Positions 1 through 8,648 are shown, counted from the first letter of the stretch. The stretch is 26,550 nucleotides of DNA from Clostridiaceae bacterium UBA6110 (GCA_002428415.1 DIWI01000068.1:1-26550); one strand, 5' to 3'. The notes: generated by a model from the sequence alone, not told the origin. Made by a program: numbers and translations.

Positions 1-2
1 TC

Positions 3-218
3 AGGCATTTACCAGAACTGCGCAGCCTTTACGGAATAAAGGCAGATAGTATCTCCTTTGGTGCCATCGGCACCTACTCATATCTTCAAAAAATTGCTTT
101 TGGCATGAGGCATTTTGCTGCACTAAACCGTAAATTTGACGTCAAATATATTGATCAACAAGATGTTATTCCAATGACACGAGAAGCAAGGGAAATCTTG
201 AATGGAACATGGTTGTAG
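3..218 (+). CDS. 3' end of an unrecognised gene (partial)
   Basis: An open frame runs in from the left edge and stops with TAG at 216-218, giving 71 residues without a start. The visible protein begins RHLPELRSLYG and ends ILNGTWL. It mixes charged and hydrophobic residues like a soluble protein, but I recognise no family or motif. It lies on the strand opposite to the operon that follows and is visibly richer in A and T. It may be the intact C-terminus of a normal gene or part of a decaying one, because only tiny frames follow it. Confidence 0.4.
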   Translation, partial: RHLPELRSLYGIKADSISFGAIGTYSYLQKIAFGMRHFAALNRKFDVKYIDQQDVIPMTREAREILNGTWL

Positions 219-393
219 TGAGGTACTATTGATCATGCCCTTCACTGGTAGTTTAGGTGAGTATCTTTATCCAATGCTAAATCGAAAGGCTTATGGAGAC
301 TTCCTATGAATGCGAGTAAGACGATTGGTTACATCTTAAAGCCTGCAATATTTCACATGGCTGACAAAATACTTGAAAACTCAATATAACTGC
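219..393 (+). other. Short-frame debris between partial gene and operon terminator
   Basis: Two tiny plus-strand frames sit here. One starts with ATG at 235 and stops at 307-309 (24 codons). The other starts with ATG at 306, overlapping that stop as ATGA, and stops at 387-389 (27 codons). Both encode protein-like sequence (for example MPFTGSLGEYLYPMLNRK). Neither has a convincing ribosome site. They may be remnants of the same disrupted gene as the frame ending at 218. No function is assigned. Confidence 0.25.
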
Positions 394-435
394 AAAAAAC
401 AGACCTGCATGGAAACAATTGCTCCATGCAGGTCT
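394..435 (-). terminator. Rho-independent terminator of the peptide-transport operon
   Basis: A 13-bp perfect stem is formed by 401-413 and 423-435 (AGACCTGCATGGA and its complement) with a 9-nt loop. Read on the minus strand, the stem is followed by GTTTTTTGC at 400-392, a normal U-tract. It lies 21 bases past the stop codon of the last operon gene. The plus-strand side lacks a good U-tract, so its main direction is minus. Confidence 0.88.
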
Positions 436-455
436 CTGTTCATATATCTCAAAAT

Positions 456-1130
456 TTATCCGACATCAGCAATTTCTGTTACTATCCTTGCTGCCAGTGT
501 CCTAGGCAATACCACCGGCTTGTTCGTCAGCTTGTATACCATATCTTTCATTTTCTGGGTGTATCCTATGCAGTCCAGGACCACGAGGTCGCTGTCGGTT
601 TCAATCAGCTTTTCCGCTACGAACCTGACATCTTCAAACTTTCCGTATGGAGAAGCTGCAAAAACAGTGACGTTATCGACAAGCTTTTCCCACCTCTCCC
701 TGGCCTGCTCAACCTGAAGTTCTGAAGGTATGAGCACGCTTATGCTTTTCTTCCTGGTCAGCAATGGCACTATGTTGCCAAGCACCATATTGGGGAATAT
801 AAGTGGTACCTTGGAGTCAAATTCCACAGGAAAATTACCTGTGCAGAAGAATATGATCAGGGAAACCCCTTGTTCCTCCAGCTTATAGATGCATTCCTGA
901 AGCCTTGGAAGAATATGCTTTTCTGCAAAGGTGACAGATCCTCCATCGCTCATCCTTGAAACAAGGACATAGTCGCCTTCTTCAGGTTCGAATTTTGCTA
1001 TCTCTTCGTAGCTTAATCCATCGAGCGCTCCTATTTCAATAAGTTCGACCTTGTTTCCGAAAATCGGCATAATGTCAGGTGTCACATCGATCCTTGGTGA
1101 CTGACCTACAGTTATCGCACCTACCTTCAT
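456..1130 (-). CDS. AroM family protein
   Basis: This 224-residue protein matches the AroM family by its N-terminal GAITVGQSPR signature and the FFCTGNFP stretch near residue 95. AroM proteins have no proven reaction; the name comes from co-transcription with aroL in E. coli, not from a step in aromatic synthesis. The conserved cysteine in the CTG motif is the most obvious candidate functional residue. The ATG at 1130 follows AGGAAACT. It is the last gene of the operon, 10 bases after the DUF1177 gene, and is followed by a strong terminator. Its place beside a DUF1177 protein, a DUF917 protein and a peptide importer suggests a role in processing the imported compound, which is inference. Family assignment is secure; function is unknown. 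Confidence 0.85.
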   Translation of the reverse strand: MKVGAITVGQSPRIDVTPDIMPIFGNKVELIEIGALDGLSYEEIAKFEPEEGDYVLVSRMSDGGSVTFAEKHILPRLQECIYKLEEQGVSLIIFFCTGNFPVEFDSKVPLIFPNMVLGNIVPLLTRKKSISVLIPSELQVEQARERWEKLVDNVTVFAASPYGKFEDVRFVAEKLIETDSDLVVLDCIGYTQKMKDMVYKLTNKPVVLPRTLAARIVTEIADVG

Positions 1131-1140
1131 AGTTTCCTAC

Positions 1141-2079
1141 CTATGCCTTTCCCAGCGTCTGCAGGTGAGTCATGGAGCCATAGAGATTCTCCAAAAGCTT
1201 GAATTCATCTTCGTCGTAGAACGTGCAATCGCCCTTGCCGAAGTACTTGGCTACTTCCAGCATGAACCTTGCAGCCTCTTCGCAATCATTGCAATGACTT
1301 GCTCCGGTAGCGCTTCCTGCAACCATGGTCTCTGTTGTTATGGCTACTCCGACTACTGGTGCGTCAGTTGCTGTCGCAGGCTGCAGTATGCTATTGAGAT
1401 GGAATACATTATTACCATAAGGTGTGATATCCTGCATGGACAGCGGGAACACATATGGCAGCCTGCCTGTTGTAGTCTGCATGATCCCAAGAAGGTCTTC
1501 AGATACCTTTAGTATGTACCCGCTCTTTACTGTAGGTGATATTGCGAATCCCCTGGTATTTATGACCCTGTTGCCCTTGGTAGTGTCCACTGAGAGAACT
1601 GCATCAAGCTCAGGTGTCACCTCTTCACGGTTTACCTGAGACATTTCAACTGGTGATCCCATGAAAGGTACTGGCTTGTGTGGCGCAGTCGGTGCATCAG
1701 GGCATATGTGGGTGGAGACAAATACATCTCCGTCAAGGTAGTCACCCTTGGCCTGCATGGACAAAAGCTTTGCAGCTACCGCTATAGCTACCAGCGCACC
1801 GTCACCGTCTGATACGAAGCCTGTCATCTCAGGCCTTGCTCCAAGGCCTCCAAGCCTGCCAAGCAGTCCTATGGTTGGCGCAGTTCCTCCTGATTTCTTT
1901 CCTTTCCTTCCAGGTATCCTGACCTTGAACATGTCAGTACCTCCTTTAGGTCCGGTGATCCTGTAGGTTTCAACATCAGCGTCAGGCTTGATTGAAAGTA
2001 GATATTCCTTTACAATCTCTCCACTTGCTGACGGACTGTCGAGAAGCTCGAAGACTTCAAGTATCTGTTTCATTAGCAT
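1141..2079 (-). CDS. DUF1177 family protein
   Basis: This 312-residue protein resembles the DUF1177 family throughout, including the N-terminal EVFELLDSPSASGE segment, a central THICPDAPTAPHKPVPFMGSP block with His and Asp residues, and a C-terminal GASHCNDCEEA block rich in Cys and His. There is no signal peptide and no membrane segment, so it should be cytoplasmic. The family has no established reaction that I know of; the His/Asp/Cys blocks would suit a metal-dependent enzyme, but that is inference. Translation most likely starts at ATG 2079, seven bases after GGAGG; a second in-frame ATG at 2073 is further from that site. It lies between the DUF917 and AroM genes with short gaps and belongs to the same transcript. 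Confidence 0.82.
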   Translation of the reverse strand: MLMKQILEVFELLDSPSASGEIVKEYLLSIKPDADVETYRITGPKGGTDMFKVRIPGRKGKKSGGTAPTIGLLGRLGGLGARPEMTGFVSDGDGALVAIAVAAKLLSMQAKGDYLDGDVFVSTHICPDAPTAPHKPVPFMGSPVEMSQVNREEVTPELDAVLSVDTTKGNRVINTRGFAISPTVKSGYILKVSEDLLGIMQTTTGRLPYVFPLSMQDITPYGNNVFHLNSILQPATATDAPVVGVAITTETMVAGSATGASHCNDCEEAARFMLEVAKYFGKGDCTFYDEDEFKLLENLYGSMTHLQTLGKA

Positions 2080-2107
2080 TGCATTTCCTCCAATATAGGT
2101 TATTCTC

Positions 2108-3190
2108 TTATCTTGTTATCAGGTCCTGTACATATGGAAGCATAGGTAATCCTGTTGCTTCCTCAACAGCTCTGTACCCTGATGCTTCATACATGCCTCC
2201 GCCTAGTATCAGGCTTGACCTGGGTGCTGTAACTATGGCTACCTTTATCCCCTCTGCTATGTTGGCGGTGGTTATGGGCTCTCCTGTCTCTAGGTCAAAG
2301 GTCATCATATAATCAGGGAAGGTGTAAAGCCTTTCTCCTTCGCTGTCTATGGCCATATATTCGTTCCAGAAGCTTACCTTGTACGTCTTGTCGGAATGTA
2401 CGCTGAAGCCCCCAACATCAAGACCGTTCCTGGTTTCAAGCTTGTAGTCCCTGATCTCGCCCTGGCACAGGATCCTTCCATCAAGCACTTCAGCAACGTT
2501 AGTTATCTTCTCCAAAGCTGTGGTGCCTGACATATGGGCTTTTCCGACTTTAAGCGAATGGCTGTAGCATCCTACTGCCGCCTTTTCTCTTACATACTTA
2601 ACAGGAACCGGATTCCTAGCCACTACAACGAGTCCTCCTGCCCTAATGGCAGCTGAAAGCACAAGGCTCGCAGTATCAGGTACGCTGCCCTTTGCTGTCA
2701 TCTCCACAAGATGGTCTGTTGACTGGTCTCCGCCCATTGCCACCTGTACTGTCCTGTAACCTTTGGTCTCATTCAGGCCCATTGAACCCATTGTTCCCAG
2801 TGGATGTGCCCTTCCATTGCATGCAGCATCAAGTACTGGTATGCCGTTTATGGCTGAGGCTATGAAAGGACCGAATGAGGATGATCCTCCCATTTCGCTG
2901 GGTATGAGGGCTGCAGGCTTCTGACCCAGTTCCTCCGTAATCATCTCAAGTATCCTGTTGTAGTAGCTGTTGTCGATGTATGCTCCCTTTGATGCCGGAG
3001 AACCGACTCCTGATATGGTAACTACGATATCGTCATCTTTCAGCTCTTCTACCGGAATCATCCTTGGCTCACCATATTCAAGGGCTGCATAGCCTGCGCT
3101 TAGCCCCATTTCCTTTGAACCGCCGCCGCCAGCCCCGAGTATGAGGCCACCGATTGCAAACTCTTCTATCATTTCTCGTGTTATTGTCAT
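2108..3190 (-). CDS. DUF917 (S-methyl-thiohydantoin desulfurase-like) protein
   Basis: This 360-residue protein fits the DUF917 family, whose name now refers to S-methyl-thiohydantoin desulfurase and which is related to hydantoinase/oxoprolinase chaperone-like proteins. The N-terminus carries the characteristic glycine-rich LGAGGGGSKEMG near residues 18-29, and further blocks include ALIPSEMGGSSSFGP and AACNGRAHPLGTMGSMG. It looks soluble and cytoplasmic. The ATG at 3190 follows GAGGTGATC. Family members often sit with permeases and amidohydrolase-like genes, which suits work on a hydantoin-like or other cyclic amide substrate. Here the neighbouring importer is of the peptide type, so the substrate could be a peptide-derived cyclic compound. 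The family call is strong; the substrate is inference. Confidence 0.85.
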   Translation of the reverse strand: MTITREMIEEFAIGGLILGAGGGGSKEMGLSAGYAALEYGEPRMIPVEELKDDDIVVTISGVGSPASKGAYIDNSYYNRILEMITEELGQKPAALIPSEMGGSSSFGPFIASAINGIPVLDAACNGRAHPLGTMGSMGLNETKGYRTVQVAMGGDQSTDHLVEMTAKGSVPDTASLVLSAAIRAGGLVVVARNPVPVKYVREKAAVGCYSHSLKVGKAHMSGTTALEKITNVAEVLDGRILCQGEIRDYKLETRNGLDVGGFSVHSDKTYKVSFWNEYMAIDSEGERLYTFPDYMMTFDLETGEPITTANIAEGIKVAIVTAPRSSLILGGGMYEASGYRAVEEATGLPMLPYVQDLITR

Positions 3191-3202
3191 CTGATCACCT
3201 CG

Positions 3203-4054
3203 TCACATTGAGATTGTATGGTCGTCAAGCTGTATCCTGTCGAGGAAGGCCTGCTCTTCTTTACCAATTACAGGTATCGCCTTCAGGAGCTTCCTTGTGT
3301 ACTGCTGTTTCGGATTCAGGAACAGCTCGTCTGTCCTGCCTTCCTCCACCAGGTTCCCTCTCTGCATTATTATCACATAATCCGCGAAGTTCTTTACAAG
3401 TGCCAGGTCATGGGTGATGAACAGGTATGTAAGGTTGAATTCCTTCTGTATTTTCTTAAGCAGGTCAATTACCTTACTCTGGACAGATACGTCCAGAGCC
3501 GAGGTAGGCTCGTCAAGCACAATGAGCTTCGAGTTAAGTGCTATTGCGCGTGCAATCCCTACCCTCTGCTTCTGGCCTCCGCTCAGCATATGTGGGTACC
3601 TGTCAAGATAGCTTACCGGCAGGTCTACCACCTGGATGAGCTCAGTCACTCTGTCCATTCGCTCCTTTTGATTTCCCATTTTATGGACTATCAGCGGTTC
3701 CTCGATGATCTCTTTAATGGTCTTTCTCGGATTAAGGGATGATGTTGGGTCCTGATGCACTATCTGGACCTTTCTCCTGTATGCCTTCAGGGCATCCTTT
3801 GATGCAATCTTTGAGATGTCCTCACCGTCTACAAGTATCTGGCCTTCTGTAATATCTTCAAACTTCATCAGCAGCTTGGCCATGGTGGTCTTTCCAGAAC
3901 CTGATTCGCCTATCACCGCAAACGTAGCTCCACGTTCAACCCTGAAGCTCACATCATCTACTGCCTTTACAATTTTCCTGTTCCTTCCAAATCCACCCTG
4001 TGACAGCTGGAAGTGCTTTTTTACATTCTTGAACTCTATAATATAATCATTCAT
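3203..4054 (-). CDS. Peptide/nickel-type ABC transporter ATPase, OppF/DppF-like
   Basis: This is a 283-residue ATPase of the oligopeptide importer family. Walker A is GESGSGKTT, the signature is LSGGQKQRVGIARAI, and Walker B is LIVLDEPTSALDVS, followed by the H-loop ITHDLALV. The C-terminal section with LFLNPKQQYTRKLLKAIP is the normal oligopeptide/dipeptide extension. An upstream in-frame start at 4075 would add seven residues overlapping the previous gene, but GGAGG lies seven bases before ATG 4054, so the shorter start is chosen. It should pair with the OppD-like ATPase at 4075 to energise import through the two permeases. Substrate specificity cannot be read from the ATPase. Confidence 0.93.
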   Translation of the reverse strand: MNDYIIEFKNVKKHFQLSQGGFGRNRKIVKAVDDVSFRVERGATFAVIGESGSGKTTMAKLLMKFEDITEGQILVDGEDISKIASKDALKAYRRKVQIVHQDPTSSLNPRKTIKEIIEEPLIVHKMGNQKERMDRVTELIQVVDLPVSYLDRYPHMLSGGQKQRVGIARAIALNSKLIVLDEPTSALDVSVQSKVIDLLKKIQKEFNLTYLFITHDLALVKNFADYVIIMQRGNLVEEGRTDELFLNPKQQYTRKLLKAIPVIGKEEQAFLDRIQLDDHTISM

Positions 4055-4074
4055 GTCGCTTCCTCCATCCGCCA

Positions 4075-4908
4075 TCAGACTATTCTTGGAAGAGCATCCA
4101 TAAGGCTCTTCGTATATTCTTCACGTGGATTCAGGAACACGTCTTCGCTTGGTCCTTCCTCCACCACCTCGCCCAGCTTCATGACATAAGTCCTTTCGCC
4201 CAGCTGCTTTGCAACTCCAAGGTTATGGGTTATGAATATCATGGATATCTTCTCTTCAATAACAAGCCTCTTCAGCTCTTCGTTTATGCTGGCCTGTACC
4301 GTAACATCAAGGGATGTGCCAGGCTCATCTGCTAAAAGCAGCCTTGGCGTCTTGATAAGGGCCATTGCTATGATGACACGTTGCTTCATTCCTCCTGAGA
4401 GCTCGAAGGGATACATCCCGAGAATTCCCTCGGGATTCGGGAGGCTCATCTTGGACAGGAGCTCAATGGACCTCTCCCTTGCCTCCTTCCTCATTACCTT
4501 TTTGCTCCTTGGAAGCTTGGAGCGGGTGCTCTTCTGCCCCTGGTAGATATAGATGTTTTCCATCTGCTCACCTATGGTGAACACAGGATTCAGGGCAGTC
4601 ATGGGATCCTGGAATATCATCGATATCTCGCTACCCCTTAGTCTTCTCATCTCTTCCTCTGAAGCCTTTAGAAGGTCCTTTCCCTTGTACACTATCTCTC
4701 CGCCTGTATATACGGCGGGCGGTGCAGCTATGAGCCTCATTATTGACCTTATGGTGACTGATTTACCGCTTCCTGACTCACCGACAACGGTGATTATCTC
4801 ACCCTCGTTGATATGCATGCTCACGTTCTTGATTGTCGGTATCCCGCCGTCATCTGTCCTGAAGCTTATGCTGAGGTTATTTATTTCCAATAGTCTTTCC
4901 TTGTTCAT
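4075..4908 (-). CDS. Peptide/nickel-type ABC transporter ATPase, OppD/DppD-like
   Basis: This 277-residue ATPase has Walker A GESGSGKSVT, the signature LSGGMKQRVIIAMAL, Walker B LLLADEPGTSLDVT and the H-loop ITHNLGVA. The C-terminal NPREEYTKSLMDALP is typical of the OppD/DppD group, though it is shorter than OppD proteins with a long iron-sulfur or Cys-rich tail. Two ATG codons, at 4914 and 4908, are possible. GGAGG at 4917-4921 is only two bases from the first but eight from the second, so 4908 is preferred. It lies 12 bases after the OppC-like gene. With the OppF-like ATPase it makes a heterodimeric motor at the inner face of the membrane. Confidence 0.92.
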   Translation of the reverse strand: MNKERLLEINNLSISFRTDDGGIPTIKNVSMHINEGEIITVVGESGSGKSVTIRSIMRLIAAPPAVYTGGEIVYKGKDLLKASEEEMRRLRGSEISMIFQDPMTALNPVFTIGEQMENIYIYQGQKSTRSKLPRSKKVMRKEARERSIELLSKMSLPNPEGILGMYPFELSGGMKQRVIIAMALIKTPRLLLADEPGTSLDVTVQASINEELKRLVIEEKISMIFITHNLGVAKQLGERTYVMKLGEVVEEGPSEDVFLNPREEYTKSLMDALPRIV

Positions 4909-4920
4909 CGTCATAACCTC

Positions 4921-5748
4921 CTATTGCGCCCTTACGTCGAATGCGTCCCTGATACCGTCACCCAGGAAGCTGAATCCCAGTATGGTAAGGAGTATAGCAA
5001 GTCCCGGGAATACGGATGACCACCAAACAGTCGGCAGATACACCCTTGCCTCTGAAATCATGGTTCCCCATTCTGGTGTGGGAGGCTGTGCTCCAAGTCC
5101 CAGGAATCCAAGGCTTGCTCCGGTAAGTATTACGAAGCCCACGTCTGTTGAAATCTTTACTATTATGGTTGGCAGGCAGTTCGGAAGTATCTCGCTGAAC
5201 ATTATCCTGAACTTGCTTGCCCCTATCCCTTCCGATGATATTATGTACTGTTCGTTCTTAATCTTCAGTGTTTCCGCCTGGGTAAGCCTTGTGAACCATG
5301 GCCACCATCCGAAGGATATGGCTATCATGGAATTCATAAGGCTGGGCTTTAGTATAGCTGCTACGGTAAGTGCAAGTATCAGTGACGGTATGGCGAGGAA
5401 CACATCAGTTATCCTCATTATAACCGAATTGACTATTCCGCCGTAATAGCCGGCTACAAGTCCTAATGGGACTCCTATGAGTACCGCTATTGTAAGCACC
5501 ACTCCCGCCATCATGAGGGAGTACCTTGCGCCGTATATGGTCCTGCTCAGTACGTCCCTTCCTATCTCATCAGTACCGAAAATATGGGTTGAGCTCGGAG
5601 CCTTATTCATCAGCTTGAAGTTTACAGCTATTGTGTTTGAATCAGGAAAAGGCACTACCTGCTCTGCAAATACAGCAAGCAGCAGCACTACCACCACTAT
5701 GATAAGGCCTACTATCGTCATCCTGTTCCTGAAAAACCTCTTTATCAT
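4921..5748 (-). CDS. Peptide-type ABC transporter permease, OppC/DppC-like
   Basis: An inner-membrane permease of the OppC/DppC type. The first membrane segment is MTIVGLIIVVVVLLLAVF, followed by the HIFGTDEIGRDVLSR block that is diagnostic for this subunit. The permease loop contacting the ATPase is around EQYIISSEGIGASKFRI, and the C-terminus GFSFLGDGIRDAFDVR is standard. The start is uncertain. ATG 5748 gives 275 residues but has a poor ribosome site. An in-frame TTG at 5847 would add 33 residues and overlap the upstream permease gene. A strong AGGAGG at 5812-5817 instead suits a GTG at 5801 that is in another frame (see findings). Identity as OppC-like is secure. Confidence 0.9.
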   Translation of the reverse strand: MIKRFFRNRMTIVGLIIVVVVLLLAVFAEQVVPFPDSNTIAVNFKLMNKAPSSTHIFGTDEIGRDVLSRTIYGARYSLMMAGVVLTIAVLIGVPLGLVAGYYGGIVNSVIMRITDVFLAIPSLILALTVAAILKPSLMNSMIAISFGWWPWFTRLTQAETLKIKNEQYIISSEGIGASKFRIMFSEILPNCLPTIIVKISTDVGFVILTGASLGFLGLGAQPPTPEWGTMISEARVYLPTVWWSSVFPGLAILLTILGFSFLGDGIRDAFDVRAQ

Positions 5749-5815
5749 CTTCTTGTTGCTTGAATACTTCCTATTGTTTGTTCTCGTTCTTTGTTTTCCA
5801 CCTGTTCCGCACCTC

Positions 5816-6820
5816 CTATGCCTTTCCGAGCCTGATCTGCGGATCAAGTATCCCGTATGCTATGTCTACCAGGAGATTGGAAACGGCGAAGATGACGCCT
5901 ATTACCATGGTCACTCCTATTATCGCATTGTAGTCCTTGTACATAAGCCCGGCTATGCTGTAGGATGCCATTCCAGGCCATCCGAAGACTGTCTCAACAA
6001 GGAATGCGCTTCCTATGAGCGAGCTGAACTGCATGCCTATAGTTGTAAGTACCGATATGAAGGCATTCTTAAGCATGTAGCTGTTGTATATGAGGTTGCT
6101 TGGAAGTCCGTAGGAGTTTGCCGCCACGATATACTCCTTGTTCAGCTGTTCCAGCATGTTCGTCCTTGTAAGCCTCATGATCTGGGCTGCTGAAGCGATT
6201 GCAAGCGCCAGTGCCGGAAGCAGGATATGCTGGAAGCTGTTTGCAAATGCTGCAAAATTAAGCGTAAGCAGGCTGTCCAGAAGCCTCATCCCTGTTATGG
6301 TGGCAGGTATTATCTTCCCTCTCCCTATTACAGGGAACCAGCCCAGCAGGTAGGAGAATATGAACTGCAGTAGTATGGCAAGGAAGAACCTGGGCAGCGC
6401 TATGCCTGAAAGGGACGCTACCCTTATTATCTGGTCTGAGAACTTGTTGTTCCGCACTGCCGCAATGACTCCCATTGGAACTCCAATCGCTACTGCGAAA
6501 ATCATACCAACAAGGCTGAGCTCGAAGGTCGCCGCAAACGTATCCTTAATATCGAGAAATACGTTCCTCTTGGTTCTTAGTGAAAGCCCCCAGTCACCTG
6601 TGAAAAGGCCCTTCACATAGTTAAGGTACTGGATGTATACAGGCTTATCGAGACCCATCTCGACTCTCAGGGCTTCTATCTGCGCTGGTGTTGCGTCAGT
6701 ACCTGCGGCAAGCCTTATGGAGTCACCGGGCATGAGTCGTGTAAGTATGAATATGAGTATCGACAGTCCTACCAGCGCAGGTATGATTCCCAGTATCCTT
6801 TTGACAAGATATTTTTTCAT
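5816..6820 (-). CDS. Peptide-type ABC transporter permease, OppB/DppB-like
   Basis: This 334-residue integral membrane protein begins MKKYLVKRILGIIPALVG, the usual OppB/DppB start, with a first membrane helix and then the periplasm-facing segment LMPGDSIRLAAGTDATPAQI. Further helices follow, and the C-terminal part carries NMLEQLNKEYIVAA as the ATPase-contact loop and ends with YGILDPQIRLGKA. The start ATG at 6820 follows GGAAGTGATACG. It is separated from the upstream binding-protein gene by 141 bases that contain a stem-loop. It should form the channel with the OppC-like permease. Confidence 0.93.
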   Translation of the reverse strand: MKKYLVKRILGIIPALVGLSILIFILTRLMPGDSIRLAAGTDATPAQIEALRVEMGLDKPVYIQYLNYVKGLFTGDWGLSLRTKRNVFLDIKDTFAATFELSLVGMIFAVAIGVPMGVIAAVRNNKFSDQIIRVASLSGIALPRFFLAILLQFIFSYLLGWFPVIGRGKIIPATITGMRLLDSLLTLNFAAFANSFQHILLPALALAIASAAQIMRLTRTNMLEQLNKEYIVAANSYGLPSNLIYNSYMLKNAFISVLTTIGMQFSSLIGSAFLVETVFGWPGMASYSIAGLMYKDYNAIIGVTMVIGVIFAVSNLLVDIAYGILDPQIRLGKA

Positions 6821-6883
6821 CGTATCACTTCCATCTTTTATATTGAGATTCCGCTAAAATTGCAAGACCGTCATCATTGGATA

Positions 6884-6924
6884 AAAGCAAAGGGAATGCC
6901 CTTGATGGGTAACCCCTTTGCTTT
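6884..6924 (-). terminator. Intercistronic stem-loop between binding protein and permease genes
   Basis: Inverted arms at 6884-6894 (AAAGCAAAGGG) and 6914-6924 form an 11-bp stem. The 19-base loop contains a possible inner GCCC/GGGT pairing. On the minus strand the stem already ends in TTT and is followed by only a short T-run, so it looks like a leaky terminator or an mRNA-stabilising element. Its place directly after the binding-protein gene fits the common need for more binding protein than permease. Confidence 0.6.
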
Positions 6925-6961
6925 CTTCATGCTGATTCTGTTATATCAAAACTGAATATTT

Positions 6962-8587
6962 TTATTTCTGAATGGTGAGACCGTAGAATGCGAGGTCATA
7001 ACCCATGAGTCCGGTATAGTTGTAGCCCTTCACATAATCTCTGTATGCCAGGTAGTGTGTCGGATTAGCAAGATATACTGCAGGGAACTGTGCTGTGACA
7101 AGTTCCTGTGACTTCTTGTAGAGCGCCATCTGCTCTTCCTCGGTAGCTGCCTTCCTGGCATTTGTAAGTATCTCGTCTACCTCAGCATCTACAAACCAGC
7201 TCATGGACCTATAGGAGCTCTTTGCTGAGGAATGGTATATTCCATATGTATGGCTGTCTACATGAGGATACTTGAGGCTGTCTGATATTACAGTAAGGTT
7301 CGCTGTTGTTTCTGGCTTTACTGCCGCCTCTGTAACCTGAGCCCAGCTTACAGGCATCTGCTCAACTGTTATACCTATCTCTGAGAGATTTGCAGCAACA
7401 AGCTGTGCGAACTGCCTCTGCTGTGCATTGTCACCAAGGTACATGAATGTTACCTTGATCCCCTTGCCTGCATACTTGGATGCTGCAAGGGCTGCCTTTG
7501 CCTTCTCAAGGTCACGGGTAACAGGCTTGACATTTTCACTTGCTCCTGGAACCACTACAGGTACTGCACCTGCTGCTGCAACGCTGTTTCCCAGTATGTC
7601 CTCAAGGGCTGTTGTGTAGTCGATGGCGTATGCTATTGCCTTCCTGACATTGATGTCGTCTGTAGGAGCCTTCTGCATGTTCATCGGGAAGTACTGGAGC
7701 TTTGCGCTCGGGTCTTCTTCAACTACTACTCCGCTCGCTGTCTTGAGTTCCTGGTATGCAGATACAGCAAGCCACTGGTGGATCATATCTGCTTCTCCTG
7801 AAACAAGAAGCGTCTTGACTGTAGCCTCCTCTGTTATTGTCAGCATCTGTGCCTTCTTGACCTGGTTATCCTTCCAACCTCTCCAGTAGCCTTCGAATGC
7901 CTCGAAGTCAAGGAAAGACTGCCTGTCCCACTTGACAAGCTTGTAAGGACCTGAGCCTGCGGCATGTTCTGAAATATATGCCATTCCATAGTCTCCGTTA
8001 TCTCCAAAATCTCCTGCAGCCTTATTGGCCTTGAGAAGTTCTGAGTCTACTATGAACAGCTGTGTGAGTGTCGATATGAATGGCGCATACGGGTTCTTCA
8101 GGGTAAACACTACTGTTGTGTCATCCTTTACCTCAGCATCCTCAAGCACTGTGCTCCAGAGCCATGCGAAGCCCTTGTTTATAGCAATCATTCTTTCCAT
8201 GCTGTATGCTACGTCAGCAGCCTTCAGCTTGTTTCCACTCTGGAATGTAATGTCATTCCTTACCTTTATCGTATATACTTTTGCCGAGTCATCTACAGTG
8301 AAAGACTCTGCAACGAACGGTACCGGAGCCATTGAGTCATTTGCGACATCAGGATAGAATAGCGGGTCGTAAAGGTTTATGGCTGTCAGCACCTCAGTTT
8401 CATCCTTGATCTGAGCAGGGTCGATGGTACCTACGAGCTGCTGTGCAACATACAGGAATCCGTCATCTGCAACTGGTGTGGTCGGTGCATTAGGTGTTGT
8501 CGGTGTAGCCGCTCCTGTTCCACACGCCGTAATAAGCGCTGAAACAGTGAGGATAGCCATGATTTTCTTGAAATAGTTGATCTTCAT
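6962..8587 (-). CDS. Peptide-type ABC transporter substrate-binding lipoprotein (SBP_bac_5 family)
   Basis: This is a 541-residue extracytoplasmic binding protein. It begins MKINYFKKIMAILTVSA and carries a lipobox-like ITAC, so the cysteine would be lipidated and the protein anchored outside the membrane. A Thr/Pro/Ala-rich linker follows. The mature part has family 5 features such as GTIDPAQIKDETEV, AESFTVDDSAKVYTIKVR, the SGNKLKAADVAYS block and SGPYKLVKWDRQ. An upstream start at 8686 would add 33 residues, but GGAGGTAAAT lies directly before ATG 8587 and only this start gives a proper signal peptide. It is the first gene of the operon. Family 5 proteins bind peptides, nickel, heme or sugars, so the ligand is not decided by sequence alone. 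Confidence 0.93.
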   Translation of the reverse strand: MKINYFKKIMAILTVSALITACGTGAATPTTPNAPTTPVADDGFLYVAQQLVGTIDPAQIKDETEVLTAINLYDPLFYPDVANDSMAPVPFVAESFTVDDSAKVYTIKVRNDITFQSGNKLKAADVAYSMERMIAINKGFAWLWSTVLEDAEVKDDTTVVFTLKNPYAPFISTLTQLFIVDSELLKANKAAGDFGDNGDYGMAYISEHAAGSGPYKLVKWDRQSFLDFEAFEGYWRGWKDNQVKKAQMLTITEEATVKTLLVSGEADMIHQWLAVSAYQELKTASGVVVEEDPSAKLQYFPMNMQKAPTDDINVRKAIAYAIDYTTALEDILGNSVAAAGAVPVVVPGASENVKPVTRDLEKAKAALAASKYAGKGIKVTFMYLGDNAQQRQFAQLVAANLSEIGITVEQMPVSWAQVTEAAVKPETTANLTVISDSLKYPHVDSHTYGIYHSSAKSSYRSMSWFVDAEVDEILTNARKAATEEEQMALYKKSQELVTAQFPAVYLANPTHYLAYRDYVKGYNYTGLMGYDLAFYGLTIQK

Positions 8588-8648
8588 TTGATTTACCTCC
8601 CTATTTTGTGCCAATCCATGATGACTAAAAAAATAGCATAAGTTCAAC

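Noticed and set aside
456..1130. Role of the AroM-family gene in aromatic amino acid synthesis
   Set aside because: The name reflects only the E. coli operon position; the present neighbours are peptide transport and DUF917/DUF1177 genes.
4553..5446. Long plus-strand open frame (297 codons) across the OppD- and OppC-like genes
   Set aside because: It lies antisense to two clear transporter genes, has no recognisable domain and follows from the codon pattern of the real strand.
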